A stretch of 62,272 bases of DNA from Paenibacillus gyeongsangnamensis (GTDB lineage Bacteria > Bacillota > Bacilli > Paenibacillales > NBRC-103111): positions 1 through 62,272 of the forward strand of contig NZ_JAQAGZ010000033.1 of NCBI RefSeq assembly GCF_027533625.1. The letters run 5' to 3'. Positions 25,283 to 34,182 of this stretch are shown piece after piece. Made by a program: the position numbers and the translations under genes. Each line of letters opens with the position of its first letter. Position 1 is the stretch's first letter. A model generated the notes under the pieces. It saw only the letters and a list, made by a program, of their open reading frames with translations, was not told where the DNA came from and did not search any database.

Positions 25283-26470
25283 ATGGGTCATGGTGATTTA
25301 ATACCTCTTTTTTGGTTGTTTATAAGTATATTTCTCATGCAAATGCTGCTAAGCAGAATGAAAGGTGCTCAGATTCCTACAATCCTGGGCTATTTGATTT
25401 TAGGAATACTGCTTTCCTACTACGGCAGAGGATTGTTTCATCAGGAGGAAATGAATTGGCTGGACAATCTAAGTGAATTTGGGCTTTATTATTTAATGTT
25501 TTTGTCGGGGATGGAGATCGATTTTAATATCCTTCGTTATCAAAAGGGGGCGAAGCTCCGACAAAATCCTCTTGTAATCGGATTCTTAGTCTTTGCGGGC
25601 AGCGCTTTGTTGGCTTTTTTGTTAGGGACAAGAATTAACCAAATAGACAGCTCAACACAGCCTTGGATGATTATGCTTATCCTTTTGACAACCTCACTCG
25701 GGATTGTGATGCCGGTCCTAAAGGAAACGAGAATCATTAAGAGCCAATATGGCCAACTGCTCCTTACTTCCGCAATTCTCGCCGATCTCATCACAATGAT
25801 CATCCTCTCCATCATTGGAGGCTCCTACCAAAGCGGATTTACTTGGCGTCAGGCTTCAGTAGGTTTGCTGTTGCCTTTATCCGTAATTCTCTATCAAGCC
25901 ATATTCAGACTGAAGAGAACCTCTTTTTGGCATAAGGAGATCCGCAAAAATTCCGTCGTGCGATTGCAGGGGCTGCTTGCCGTGCTCGGCCTATATGGAA
26001 TCATTACGGATATGACAGGGTCGGAGGCTATTCTTGGCAGTTTTTTGGCGGGATTACTTTTAGCGAGTTTTCATCTTCACGATCATCATCCGTTTAAGGA
26101 GCAGTTAGAAGTACTGGGCTACGGCTTGATTATTCCTATCTTCTTTGTAATGGTCGGCTTCCGTTTTAATTTAACGGAATTTTTAAGATCTCCCCAGGCG
26201 TTAGGTTGGGTTCCCCTTCTTCTCTCCACAGCCTATATCGTTAAAGTGCTTCCGATGATGTGTCTCGGACCGATTCTTGGCATGCGGAGGGCGCTGGCAG
26301 GCGGATTCTTGCTTTCGTCACGTATGACGCTAATCGTTGTTGCGGCATCGATCGGCATGAGATTGGGGATTATTAACAGGGGGATTCAAGATGCCGTCAT
26401 TGTGGTCGCGATTATTACTTCTTTGTTATCTCCAATGATCTTCTCCATGAGCATTAAAAGTCCGTCCTAA
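25283..26470 (+). CDS. CPA2-type cation/proton antiporter
   Basis: The 395-residue protein has about 11-12 membrane helices and the sodium/hydrogen-exchanger fold: IPTILGYLILGILLSYYG, LYYLMFLSGMEIDFNIL, ILADLITMIILSIIGG (the helix with the ion-carrying acidic residue), GSEAILGSFLAGLLLASF and IPIFFVMVGFRFNL. It lacks a C-terminal TrkA-type domain. It would exchange sodium or potassium for protons. ATG 25283 follows GGAATGGGGG. The RDD gene follows after 14 nt. Confidence 0.88.
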   Translation: MGHGDLIPLFWLFISIFLMQMLLSRMKGAQIPTILGYLILGILLSYYGRGLFHQEEMNWLDNLSEFGLYYLMFLSGMEIDFNILRYQKGAKLRQNPLVIGFLVFAGSALLAFLLGTRINQIDSSTQPWMIMLILLTTSLGIVMPVLKETRIIKSQYGQLLLTSAILADLITMIILSIIGGSYQSGFTWRQASVGLLLPLSVILYQAIFRLKRTSFWHKEIRKNSVVRLQGLLAVLGLYGIITDMTGSEAILGSFLAGLLLASFHLHDHHPFKEQLEVLGYGLIIPIFFVMVGFRFNLTEFLRSPQALGWVPLLLSTAYIVKVLPMMCLGPILGMRRALAGGFLLSSRMTLIVVAASIGMRLGIINRGIQDAVIVVAIITSLLSPMIFSMSIKSPS

Positions 26471-26484
26471 GGAGGGCCGGATTT

Positions 26485-27009
26485 ATGCAAGATCTAAAAA
26501 ACGTATCGCTTGGCACCCGAATCATATCTTTTTTGTGGGATTACATCATCATATTATGTTACATCATCCTGCTGATCGGACTATTTTACTTAGCAAAACC
26601 GTTACTGATTCCGCTGTTCACATTAAGTCCTCTGTCGGCGGAGATCACCGGGTTTATATTCATTACACTGCCTGTTTATCTTTATTTTGCCGTAGGTGAG
26701 GGGTCGAAATCGCACGCAACATGGGGAAAACGAAAAATGGGGATCGTGGTGGTTAGCGTAGATGGTCAACCGTTCGGGCTTGGACGTTCTCTTTTCCGTT
26801 CCGCCTTGAAATTCATCCCTTGGGAGATGGCTCATTTCACCGTATGGCATATGGTCATGCCGTCCGGCAATCCCGATTATATGATTTATACTTTATTGGC
26901 CGCGGTCTACGGTTTGGTATTCCTTTACTTGCTTTGCGCCTTAATTAGCAAAAATAAACAAACGGTTTATGATTTTATTGCGGGAACCATTGTAAGGTAT
27001 AAGGATTAA
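26485..27009 (+). CDS. RDD-family membrane protein
   Basis: The 174-residue product has three to four helices and the RDD hallmarks: RIISFLWDYIIILCYI near the N-terminus, ATWGKRKMGI with the conserved Gly-Lys pattern, LGRSLFRSALKFIPWEM, and QTVYDFIAGTIVRY at the end. It is co-transcribed with the antiporter. RDD proteins are linked to ion or compatible-solute transport in some cases. Confidence 0.85.
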   Translation: MQDLKNVSLGTRIISFLWDYIIILCYIILLIGLFYLAKPLLIPLFTLSPLSAEITGFIFITLPVYLYFAVGEGSKSHATWGKRKMGIVVVSVDGQPFGLGRSLFRSALKFIPWEMAHFTVWHMVMPSGNPDYMIYTLLAAVYGLVFLYLLCALISKNKQTVYDFIAGTIVRYKD

Positions 27010-27052
27010 GAGGTGTTTGACGTTTTTCGCGCTGTCTACACTGCAACATGCC

Positions 27053-27087
27053 AACGCGCAGGACCTTAGGTCTAGCGCGTTTTTTTG
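27053..27087 (+). terminator. Terminator after the antiporter operon
   Basis: AACGCGC pairs with GCGCGTT, with an inner GACC-TTA-GGTC helix, then a run of T residues. Confidence 0.85.
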
Positions 27088-27209
27088 TTTCCGTGCCAAT
27101 TCTTTTTTAAGATTGTTAATTTGGACAAATGTCCTAACTCCAAGTATGGGGTTTATTGTTTAATGAAAATGCAAGGTTCGCAAAAGCGTAACGGAGGTGA
27201 GAGGAAACA

Positions 27210-27728
27210 ATGGAACGACAGGAACGACGCCGGGAATTTACGGCAACGGTGTATGTGCTGAACGAGAGCAGAGAGGCTTTATTGTTTGTTCGCAGGAGGA
27301 ACCCGCCTTTTCTAGGGTATTATTTACCGCCCGGCGGGCATTTGGAAAGGAATGAAACGCCGGATGAAGCAGCGCTGCGCGAAGTGAAGGAAGAGACGGG
27401 ATATTCCATAAGGCTCTTATCTTCTACTTCGCGTGAGTCGTTAGAAGAAGATGGGGTTCAGGTTCTGGCTTATCCCATCGCTATTCAGCTGGAGCCTATC
27501 GATGAGGAGCATGATCATATTGATTTTGTCTATCTGGGACAAGTCATAGGGGAACAGGAGCAGCTCGGTGAAGGGGAAGAGGGAGGTATTTGGCTATCTG
27601 CTTCACAGTTAGACGACAATCCGCTGCCGGCATCGATTCGAGCATCGGCGAAACGGATTCTTACGGGTGAGCGGTGCCTTGAGGCATGGAATGGATTCGT
27701 TGATTCTTCTCTTTCATTCCCGGCATAA
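27210..27728 (+). CDS. Nudix hydrolase
   Basis: A 172-residue single-domain Nudix protein with an intact box (GGHLERNETPDEAALREVK then EETGY). A typical beta-strand core precedes it (TATVYVLNESREALLFVRRR). It follows GGAGGTGAGAGG. It would hydrolyse a nucleoside diphosphate linked to another group. It lies 37 nt before the Crp-type regulator, so it may be the first gene of the ECF operon, which would point to a nucleotide-like metabolite. Confidence 0.85.
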   Translation: MERQERRREFTATVYVLNESREALLFVRRRNPPFLGYYLPPGGHLERNETPDEAALREVKEETGYSIRLLSSTSRESLEEDGVQVLAYPIAIQLEPIDEEHDHIDFVYLGQVIGEQEQLGEGEEGGIWLSASQLDDNPLPASIRASAKRILTGERCLEAWNGFVDSSLSFPA

Positions 27729-27764
27729 TAAGGTAAATACTTATTGGATATGAGGGGAACAGCA

Positions 27765-28469
27765 GTGAGCGCCGATACGATCAACAAGCTGATGAACAAA
27801 CATCATTGGTTACACGATATGCTGAGCCAAATGCCGCCGGACTTGTTTAACCAATGGGACATCCGTAATTACAAGCCCCATGACATGGTTTGTGAGCAGG
27901 GGAGAATGTCCGAGTATTTCTATATCGTCATCGAAGGGGAATTCAAAGTACAACATACGTTGGATGACGGGCATTTGGTTATTATGGCATACCTGTATCC
28001 GGGAGAACTTATCAGCGATATTGAAATAGCGCTGGGCCAGGCATATGTATGCTCTGTCATTGCAACGACGAAGGGTGTGGCGCTGGCGCTAAAGGCGGAT
28101 GTTTACCGGAAATGGATCGCGAGAGACAACCATTTCTTAATATTGCTAAACGCACAGCTATCGAACAAGCTTTATGGAGCTTCGCAAAAGACGATTGACC
28201 AAATGTCCATGTCCATTCGCCACAGGCTCATCCGTTATTTTTATAAGAAGCTCGAGCATTTCGATTTTAATGAGCATATCGCCTGCATTACTCCCTTTTC
28301 TCGCGAAGATATTGCCTCCGAGTGGGGCGTTACGGTGCGCAGCATTAACCGAATTTTAAAGGATCTTAAAGATCGCAGGGTCATCTTCGTCAAAAAAAAT
28401 CAGATCATTTTCAACGAATGGAGCCGCTATTTGATCGAGAAGGAATTAGCGGAGCTTGAAAACAAATGA
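27765..28469 (+). CDS. Crp/Fnr-family regulator
   Basis: Start GTG 27765 is placed 7 nt after AGGGGA; the frame is open to 27744. Residues about 20-120 form a cyclic-nucleotide-binding-type beta barrel (EYFYIVIEGEFKVQHTLDDG), then a dimer helix and a winged helix (FSREDIASEWGVTVRSINRI). There is no N-terminal Cys cluster, so it is not an iron-sulphur FNR. The recognition helix lacks the Glu-x-x-Ser-Arg of CRP. It stands in front of the ECF genes and probably regulates them. Confidence 0.85.
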   Translation: MSADTINKLMNKHHWLHDMLSQMPPDLFNQWDIRNYKPHDMVCEQGRMSEYFYIVIEGEFKVQHTLDDGHLVIMAYLYPGELISDIEIALGQAYVCSVIATTKGVALALKADVYRKWIARDNHFLILLNAQLSNKLYGASQKTIDQMSMSIRHRLIRYFYKKLEHFDFNEHIACITPFSREDIASEWGVTVRSINRILKDLKDRRVIFVKKNQIIFNEWSRYLIEKELAELENK

Positions 28470-28488
28470 GAGCAGGAGTGATGAGAAC

Positions 28489-29082
28489 ATGACACAAGTA
28501 TCCAACCCGATGCAAAAAGGATTAGTGCAAAAGGGCGTCTCAGCTCGCCATATTGTGGCTATCGTTATCAGTGCGTTAATTTATGGAGCGACGATCTATA
28601 TTTCCCGTTATTTCCCGATAAAGATCGGAACGATTCAGGCCATTTATCCGGCGGCAGTGTTTGCTCCATTATTCGGTATGTGGTTCGGCATCTGGGGTTC
28701 GGCCGGTCTGGTTGTCGGTAATATATTATCGATGTTAGTGGTCGGAATGAACCCCGCCGTTTATCCTTTGGCGCTATTGGCGCAATTTATGATGGGCTTT
28801 GTACCGGGGATTATGTACCGCAAAATCAATATCGAAAGCATGAAAGACCGCGTGTATTTTATTTTCGTCGTCTTGCTCGGCATGCTGGCGGGTACGGTAT
28901 TGGTGGCGCTCAATCTCGTTATTTTTCAAAAAGTGCCGGCCAATGTGGCGTGGGGAACCGTCTGGGCTTGGATGCAGGTAAGCAACTCCCTAACAGCTGC
29001 CGTGTTTAGTCCGCTTCTGTTTGCATGGATGTCCGATTATATGAATAAATCCGGTTTGTTTTTCAAGCGGTTTTGGGGTTAA
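28489..29082 (+). CDS. ECF transporter S component (substrate-binding membrane subunit)
   Basis: The 197-residue protein has about six helices. ALIYGATIYISRYFPIKIGT, AVFAPLFGMWFGIWGSAGLV and AQFMMGFVPGIMYRKI fit the six-helix S-component fold. It is directly followed by T and A components, so it is a dedicated, group I ECF set. I do not recognise it as a biotin, riboflavin, thiamine, folate or cobalt S component, so the vitamin or metabolite carried is unknown. ATG 28489 has GAGCAGGAGTG upstream; the frame opens earlier but overlaps the previous gene. Confidence 0.75.
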   Translation: MTQVSNPMQKGLVQKGVSARHIVAIVISALIYGATIYISRYFPIKIGTIQAIYPAAVFAPLFGMWFGIWGSAGLVVGNILSMLVVGMNPAVYPLALLAQFMMGFVPGIMYRKINIESMKDRVYFIFVVLLGMLAGTVLVALNLVIFQKVPANVAWGTVWAWMQVSNSLTAAVFSPLLFAWMSDYMNKSGLFFKRFWG

Positions 29083-29097
29083 CAAGGAGGGAGATTC

Positions 29098-29877
29098 ATG
29101 CAGTTATATTACCCTTCGAATTCCATCATTCACTTAATGCATGGATTTACTAAAATTTTGATCTTCGGATTGCTATTTACGCTCATCCCTCTGTTTATGG
29201 ATCGAAGCTTGAGTCTGTCTGTGCTGCTGCTTGTATGCTTAATGCTGTTCTCGTATATTAGACCCCCGAAATCCCATTGGCTGTTGCTGATCCCGGTCGG
29301 GCTGCTGGCCATTTTCATGAGTCTGACTTACTTTTTCGCGGATATGGGTGGAGAGGTCTATGTACAAGCAAATCTGGGGTATTGGATTTTTAAAATTTCT
29401 TCCAATAATATCCTGTATGCGATCACTTTTACACTGCGAATGATGATTTGGTGTTTATTGTTTTTTATTTTGCTATTTACTACTTCTTCAGAAGACTTGG
29501 TCATCGGGCTGAAAAAATTCGGGTTGCCTGAATTCGCAACCTTGGCGGTTTCTTTGGCGATGCGTTATTGGAGCCTAATGATTTTCGATGTGAAGACGGT
29601 TATGGATGCGCAGTATTGCCGCGGGGTGGATTTTCGCTCCGGCAGTTTGCTTACCCGAACCAAGCGATTTGCCAGCGTATTCGTTCCGGTATTGTTCGTG
29701 TTCCTGAAACGATTTCGTACGACCAGCTTCGCGCTTACATTAAAAGGGGTAGGGAGAAAAAATAAACGGACCTACTATTATCATCCCCAGTTAACCATAA
29801 TCGATGCTTGGGCCATTCGCTTGGCTGCGTTATTGTTTATCGTTTGGTTGGCTTTGCATTGGTTGTACGGACTGTAA
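29098..29877 (+). CDS. ecfT: ECF transporter T component
   Basis: A 259-residue protein with five to six helices and the EcfT coupling region: the SSEDLVIGLKKFGLP segment and a VMDAQYCRGVDF motif, a variant of the Ala-Arg-Gly coupling helices that dock to the ATPases. It links the S component to the double ATPase that follows after 14 nt. Confidence 0.85.
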   Translation: MQLYYPSNSIIHLMHGFTKILIFGLLFTLIPLFMDRSLSLSVLLLVCLMLFSYIRPPKSHWLLLIPVGLLAIFMSLTYFFADMGGEVYVQANLGYWIFKISSNNILYAITFTLRMMIWCLLFFILLFTTSSEDLVIGLKKFGLPEFATLAVSLAMRYWSLMIFDVKTVMDAQYCRGVDFRSGSLLTRTKRFASVFVPVLFVFLKRFRTTSFALTLKGVGRKNKRTYYYHPQLTIIDAWAIRLAALLFIVWLALHWLYGL

Positions 29878-29891
29878 TCAAGGAGGAAGCC

Positions 29892-31640
29892 ATGATCCGT
29901 TTTGAAAACTATTCGTGTACATTTGAAGTCAAACAAGAGCCTCTTCTGCATCCGTTGAATCTTCAAATTAACGAAGGTGAATTTGTATTTGTAACGGGAC
30001 CGAGCGGAGGCGGCAAATCGACGCTTTGCTTTTCGATCAATGGACTGATACCCAACGAAATGGAAGGTTCACTGTACGAAGGAAGTATTACCGTAGACGG
30101 AATCAATGTGCAGCAAATGTTCCCTTATGATCTCGTCTCCGTTGTCGGCACGGTGCTGCAGGATCCCGAATGGCAGTTAGTCCGCGGGACGGTCAAGGAG
30201 GAACTGACGTTTGCGTTGGAAAATATGGGTGTTCCCGTCGAGGAGATTGACCGTCGCTTGTCCCGAGTAGTGGAGCAAGTGAAGATAAAGCCGCTTCTGC
30301 TGCGTTCCTCGCTTGAGCTGTCCGGCGGGCAGAAGCAGCGGGTTGCTATTGCGGCTTGCCTAATGATGCAGCCTAAGGTGATCGTACTGGACGAACCGAC
30401 CGCTGAGCTGGATCCGATGGGCAAAGAAATGGTCATCGAGACGATTCGGAATCTTCATCGGGAGTGGGGCTATACCGTCGTGTTCGTCGATCATAATCTC
30501 GATGTGACATTTCCGCACGCCGACAGGGTTATTGTGGTTGCGGGTGGCCGTATTATCGCCGATACGCCGCCTTCGAAGCTGTACGATCAGCCGGGGATTA
30601 GCGAGTTACTGCCAATGCCGCAGGTAATCGAAATTGCACGACAGCTTGGTGTGCGCAAGACGGATGGAGGCGACCCTCTGACCGTAGCTGAGCTGGAGAA
30701 AGAAATGTTACGAGGAGGCGTTAGCCGCTTTCTCGATGGGGCAGGCCGTCATCCTGTGCTCGGGCCGGAACCGCAGGTGCAAGCGCCGCCGGGAAAACCG
30801 ATCATTGAACTGAAGCAAGTCATGTTTCGCTATAACAAATACGATGACGAGCTAGTCATCAAGCCCTTGGATTTGCGTATTCATCAAGGGGAATTTACGG
30901 CGATCATCGGGCACAATGGGGCAGGCAAGTCCACCTTGTGCAAATTAATCACCGGTTTGCTGAAGCCAAGAAGTGGGGAAGTATTGATCTATGGGAAATC
31001 GGCGAATTCGTATCGGGGGGATCAGCGGGTAAGACATGTCGGTTTTGTTTTTCAAAACCCGGATTTTCAATTTGTAAGCCGCACGGTGTATGACGAAGTA
31101 GCCTACGGCTTGCAAATTCAGAAACTGAAGCCTGCAGAAATCGACGAACGAGTGCACCGAGTGACGAAGCTTTTGCAGATTGACAACTATTTGCAGGAGC
31201 ATCCTCATTTTCTGAGCCGGGGGGAGCGGCGGAGGGTGGCGATTGCATCCATTCTCGCGCTGGAGCCGGAAGTGATCATATTGGATGAACCGACGACGGG
31301 CATCGACTCCTTGCGTTCCCGGGAGATGATGAATTATATCCGTACCTTGTGGGAACACGGACATACTATTGTGCTGCTTACCCACGATATGCGGGTAGTG
31401 GCTGACTATGTCCCGAGAACGATCGTGATGTCAGACGGACAAATCCAATGGGATGGTCCGACCGGTCACATTTTTGCTAAAAAAGAGGAGCTTCACCGAC
31501 ATCACATTACGCTGCCGCCTGTAGTCGATCTCTCGTTCGGTTTGGGATGGTCCGTACCGTCTTTGTCCTCGGACGACTTTGTATCTCGAATTCATGGTGC
31601 GGCAGACGCGAAACTGGCATCAGCTGGAGGGATCAGATGA
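29892..31640 (+). CDS. ECF transporter fused double ATPase (A1-A2)
   Basis: Two ABC domains are fused in 582 residues. The first has Walker A GPSGGGKST, signature LSGGQKQR and Walker B VIVLDEPTAELD. The second has GHNGAGKST, an altered signature LSRGERRR, and VIILDEPTTGID, with both switch His (DHN and THD) present. Fused A1-A2 proteins are known for YkoD-type systems. The LSRGE change in the second half means one of the two ATP sites may be weaker. ATG 29892 follows AGGAGGAAGCC. Its TGA overlaps the ATG of the MBL gene. Confidence 0.9.
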   Translation: MIRFENYSCTFEVKQEPLLHPLNLQINEGEFVFVTGPSGGGKSTLCFSINGLIPNEMEGSLYEGSITVDGINVQQMFPYDLVSVVGTVLQDPEWQLVRGTVKEELTFALENMGVPVEEIDRRLSRVVEQVKIKPLLLRSSLELSGGQKQRVAIAACLMMQPKVIVLDEPTAELDPMGKEMVIETIRNLHREWGYTVVFVDHNLDVTFPHADRVIVVAGGRIIADTPPSKLYDQPGISELLPMPQVIEIARQLGVRKTDGGDPLTVAELEKEMLRGGVSRFLDGAGRHPVLGPEPQVQAPPGKPIIELKQVMFRYNKYDDELVIKPLDLRIHQGEFTAIIGHNGAGKSTLCKLITGLLKPRSGEVLIYGKSANSYRGDQRVRHVGFVFQNPDFQFVSRTVYDEVAYGLQIQKLKPAEIDERVHRVTKLLQIDNYLQEHPHFLSRGERRRVAIASILALEPEVIILDEPTTGIDSLRSREMMNYIRTLWEHGHTIVLLTHDMRVVADYVPRTIVMSDGQIQWDGPTGHIFAKKEELHRHHITLPPVVDLSFGLGWSVPSLSSDDFVSRIHGAADAKLASAGGIR

Positions 31641-32413
31641 ACCGTCCGTTTCGAATCATGATGTTGGGCGTGGGGAACGGATTCTGCAAGTCGACGTACC
31701 ATAACAATGCGTTGATTGAGACGCAGGGGCAGCTGTTCATGATTGATTGCGGGGCTTTGGCATGGCATAGCTTGCACGAAGCAGGCTATGGCTTTGACGA
31801 TATCGAGGGAATTTTCATCACTCATCTCCATTACGACCATTGCGGAGGTTTGGAGGAAGCAGCTTTGTACGGTTCTTATGCGGCCCATAGAAAGATGAAG
31901 CTGTTCGTTCCAACCCCGCTGAAAGGCATTTTGTGGGAGCGGTACCTTCGAGGGACGCTGGAGAACGTGACGGAAGGCAAAACAAGCCTTGACGATTATT
32001 TTGAGGTCCAGTGGGTGAAGGAAGATGAGCTGTTTTCGTTTTGTTCCTCAGGCAACTCGGAAACCGATTGGATGCCGCAAGCTTCGACGGCCCGTTGGAT
32101 TCAGACGTGTCATGTTCCGTCCAAGTTCAGTTGTTCGTTGATCCTGGAGGAGCGATTCTTTTATAGCTCGGATATGCAGGCGGATCAGGAGCTGGTCTGC
32201 GGACTATTCAGTCAGGGTATCGAAACGTTTTATCATGATTCATGCTTCACTCCCAATCCCGTTCACGCGGATTTCGATACATTATGTGAATACCCGGAAG
32301 AAATACGAAACCGATTGTATTTAATGCACTACGGAGAAGCTCCTATCGGAATGACGGGAACCGGTTTGCAGGGCATGACACTTTTACGGCAGCATGAATG
32401 GTTGTCCTGGTAA
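31637..32413 (+). CDS. MBL-fold metal-dependent hydrolase
   Basis: The 258-residue protein has the metallo-beta-lactamase core HLHYDHCGG (HxHxDH) and later metal ligands near FYSSDMQAD and MHYGE. The beginning (GVGNGFCKSTYHNNALIE) resembles RNase Z or phosphodiesterase-like members. Its ATG overlaps the stop of the ABC gene, a strong sign of joint function. The likely role is hydrolysis of the compound imported by the ECF system, but this is inference. Confidence 0.85.
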   Translation: MNRPFRIMMLGVGNGFCKSTYHNNALIETQGQLFMIDCGALAWHSLHEAGYGFDDIEGIFITHLHYDHCGGLEEAALYGSYAAHRKMKLFVPTPLKGILWERYLRGTLENVTEGKTSLDDYFEVQWVKEDELFSFCSSGNSETDWMPQASTARWIQTCHVPSKFSCSLILEERFFYSSDMQADQELVCGLFSQGIETFYHDSCFTPNPVHADFDTLCEYPEEIRNRLYLMHYGEAPIGMTGTGLQGMTLLRQHEWLSW

Positions 32414-32458
32414 GCGGGGCGGGAAGGGATTTGTAAAGACGATCAAGGAGGGAGCAGA

Positions 32459-33184
32459 ATGAAGCGATTATTTCCCTTTGTTCGAATGGCTTTACCTGAA
32501 TGGTTTGAGCCTGCGGTAGAGAAAGTTTGGCTGAAAATGAACGATGACGCCACCGGGCACGATTTTCTGCATGCCGTTCGCGTGATGGAGCTGGCTGTGG
32601 ACATAGCCAGTCAGCTTGGAGCGGATCGAGATATTGCGATGACAGCCGGGTTGCTGCACGATTATTACCGTAAAGAGGAAAAACAAACAGGACGACTCCA
32701 TTACGGGTTGGAAGCCATCGATGGATTGCGCCGGGAGTTTGGGCCGCTATTGCTGCCGCATCTGGAAGAAGTGCGATTCGAGCGTGTCATGGATGTAATA
32801 GCACGGCACGAAGAGTATGATTTCTCCCGAGGTGAATCCGGTGGAATCCAATTGTCCTTAGACCATCAAATTGTGCAAGACGCGGATCGGATTGATGCGA
32901 TCGGAGCTGTAGGTATCGCAAGAACTTTTATGTTCGGCGGGGTTCACGGACTGCCGCTGGTGGAGGACGGATCATTGCCCGATGCCGTGTTCGATCCGAC
33001 ATTACGACCTCAAGGTTCGGTATATCGCCACTTTTACGAAAAACTACTACACCTTTCGAATGGAATGCATACGATAATTGGTAAGCGAATAGCCTCTGAA
33101 CGGCATCAATTTCTTGTCTGTTACATTAAACAATTGAAGCACGAGCTGATGCTGGAGCCTGGTGATTTGGATAAATACAACTAA
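32459..33184 (+). CDS. HD-domain phosphohydrolase
   Basis: The 241-residue protein carries the HD metal site: GHDFLHAVRVMELAVDIA (first His), LLHDYYRK (His-Asp), ARHEEYDF, and QDADRIDAIGAVGIA (last Asp). Similar proteins are phosphohydrolases for nucleotides. As the last gene before a terminator, 45 nt after the MBL gene, it completes a Nudix-MBL-HD trio of phosphate-bond hydrolases beside an importer. Confidence 0.88.
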   Translation: MKRLFPFVRMALPEWFEPAVEKVWLKMNDDATGHDFLHAVRVMELAVDIASQLGADRDIAMTAGLLHDYYRKEEKQTGRLHYGLEAIDGLRREFGPLLLPHLEEVRFERVMDVIARHEEYDFSRGESGGIQLSLDHQIVQDADRIDAIGAVGIARTFMFGGVHGLPLVEDGSLPDAVFDPTLRPQGSVYRHFYEKLLHLSNGMHTIIGKRIASERHQFLVCYIKQLKHELMLEPGDLDKYN

Positions 33185-33198
33185 GCGCACTTGGTGAA

Positions 33199-33278
33199 GG
33201 AAAATAAAGTTTGTTAGTGGAAAATAAAGTGCATTAGTGAGCATTTAAGTTCGTTAGTGGAAAATAAAGTTCGTTAGC
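33199..33278 (+). repeat. Four tandem 20-bp repeats
   Basis: Units start at 33199, 33219, 33239 and 33259, each close to GGAAAATAAAGTTCGTTAGT; unit 3 is the most diverged. They sit between the HD gene stop and its terminator, so they are in the 3' untranslated region. Confidence 0.85.
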
Positions 33279-33309
33279 GGTTGTTTGCTTTAGTAAACAA
33301 CCGCTTTTT
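33277..33309 (+). terminator. Terminator of the ECF operon
   Basis: GCGGTTGTTT pairs with AAACAACCGC around GCTTTAGT, then TTTTT. Confidence 0.92.
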
Positions 33310-33765
33310 ATATTTTTTCGTACATCAAACCTTACTTTTTGGTTGTCGGCAGTGTGCATGGAATCTTAAGGCGCGATGATGCCTGGTGAGACAGTGAGAC
33401 CTGCACCCTAACATAAAGATGATGAAGAAATAATTAGGTATAATCAAAAAGTAATGATGACATGAGATGAAAAAGGTCAGACCCCGCATTTTACTGATGT
33501 AGGTTTTGATCTTTTTTTATTGTTGATCTCGCCATCGTGTTCGAATGGAATCATCAGTATCTCGATTTTTGTCATGTAAATGCAAGAGGAATTAAAAATT
33601 ATTGCTCGTGAACATACGCCAACACTGCGTGGTCACCTCCAACATAATTTATAAGAAAAACATTCCTGGTCGTTAAAATGATTCAAACGACTCAGTCATG
33701 ATGCACCGCGGAATAAGTAATTTGTTGATTAATGTTTTGAACCTATCTTATTTGGAGGAAGCAAA
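33310..33765. other. Gene-free region
   Basis: No convincing frame. A weak hairpin-like stretch near 33470-33520 (AAAAGGTCA with TTGATCTTTTTTT) could be a terminator. The ribosome site TTGGAGGAAG stands before 33766. Confidence 0.5.
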
Positions 33766-34182
33766 ATGAGAAAGTCAATTAGAAAATTGATTAAAGGGAA
33801 ACAAGTCTTCGGGGAAGGCGCTAGTCGAATTGTATATGATCTGGGTAATGGCTATGTTTTAAAGGTAGCTAAATCAAAAAAGGCGATCAAATACAACAAA
33901 AGAGAAATCAGAATATATAAATCAGTTCCCTCTACGATTAAAAAACATCTTGCCGAAATAATACACTATGGTAGAAGTTGGTTGATTATGAAAAAATACG
34001 ATCGTAAATTTCCCAAGTCGCGCCAGTATGTAAGCAAATTAAACACATTGAAATCCAAATTTAGGAAAAACGGAATCACTCCGTTTGACATAACACGTGA
34101 TAACTTACGTTTAAATACTAGCGGAAAGATCAAGGTGATCGATTATGGAAATTTTAAGTTGCATAACAGGAGGAGAGGCTGA
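33766..34182 (+). CDS. Minimal kinase-like protein
   Basis: The 138-residue, very basic protein has a reduced protein-kinase layout: a Gly-rich start (FGEGASRIVYDLG), a Lys in VLKVAK, FDITRDNLRLN where the catalytic loop should be, and IDYGNF in place of the DFG metal site. Almost the whole C-lobe is absent; typical kinases have 250 or more residues. Short kinase-like proteins of this sort occur in Bacillus relatives (for example the YrzF type), and may be inactive or use an unusual substrate. ATG follows TTGGAGGAAG. Low GC and high Lys content differ from the ECF operon before it. Confidence 0.7.
   Translation: MRKSIRKLIKGKQVFGEGASRIVYDLGNGYVLKVAKSKKAIKYNKREIRIYKSVPSTIKKHLAEIIHYGRSWLIMKKYDRKFPKSRQYVSKLNTLKSKFRKNGITPFDITRDNLRLNTSGKIKVIDYGNFKLHNRRRG

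Noticed and set aside
27765..28469. The window's Crp/Fnr-type protein as regulator of the TGTGA-N6-TCACA boxes
   Set aside because: Its recognition helix lacks the Glu and Arg typical of proteins that read TGTGA, and it sits with the ECF genes; the link is not supported.
33199..33278. CRISPR array
   Set aside because: The 20-bp units are directly adjacent without spacers and number only four.
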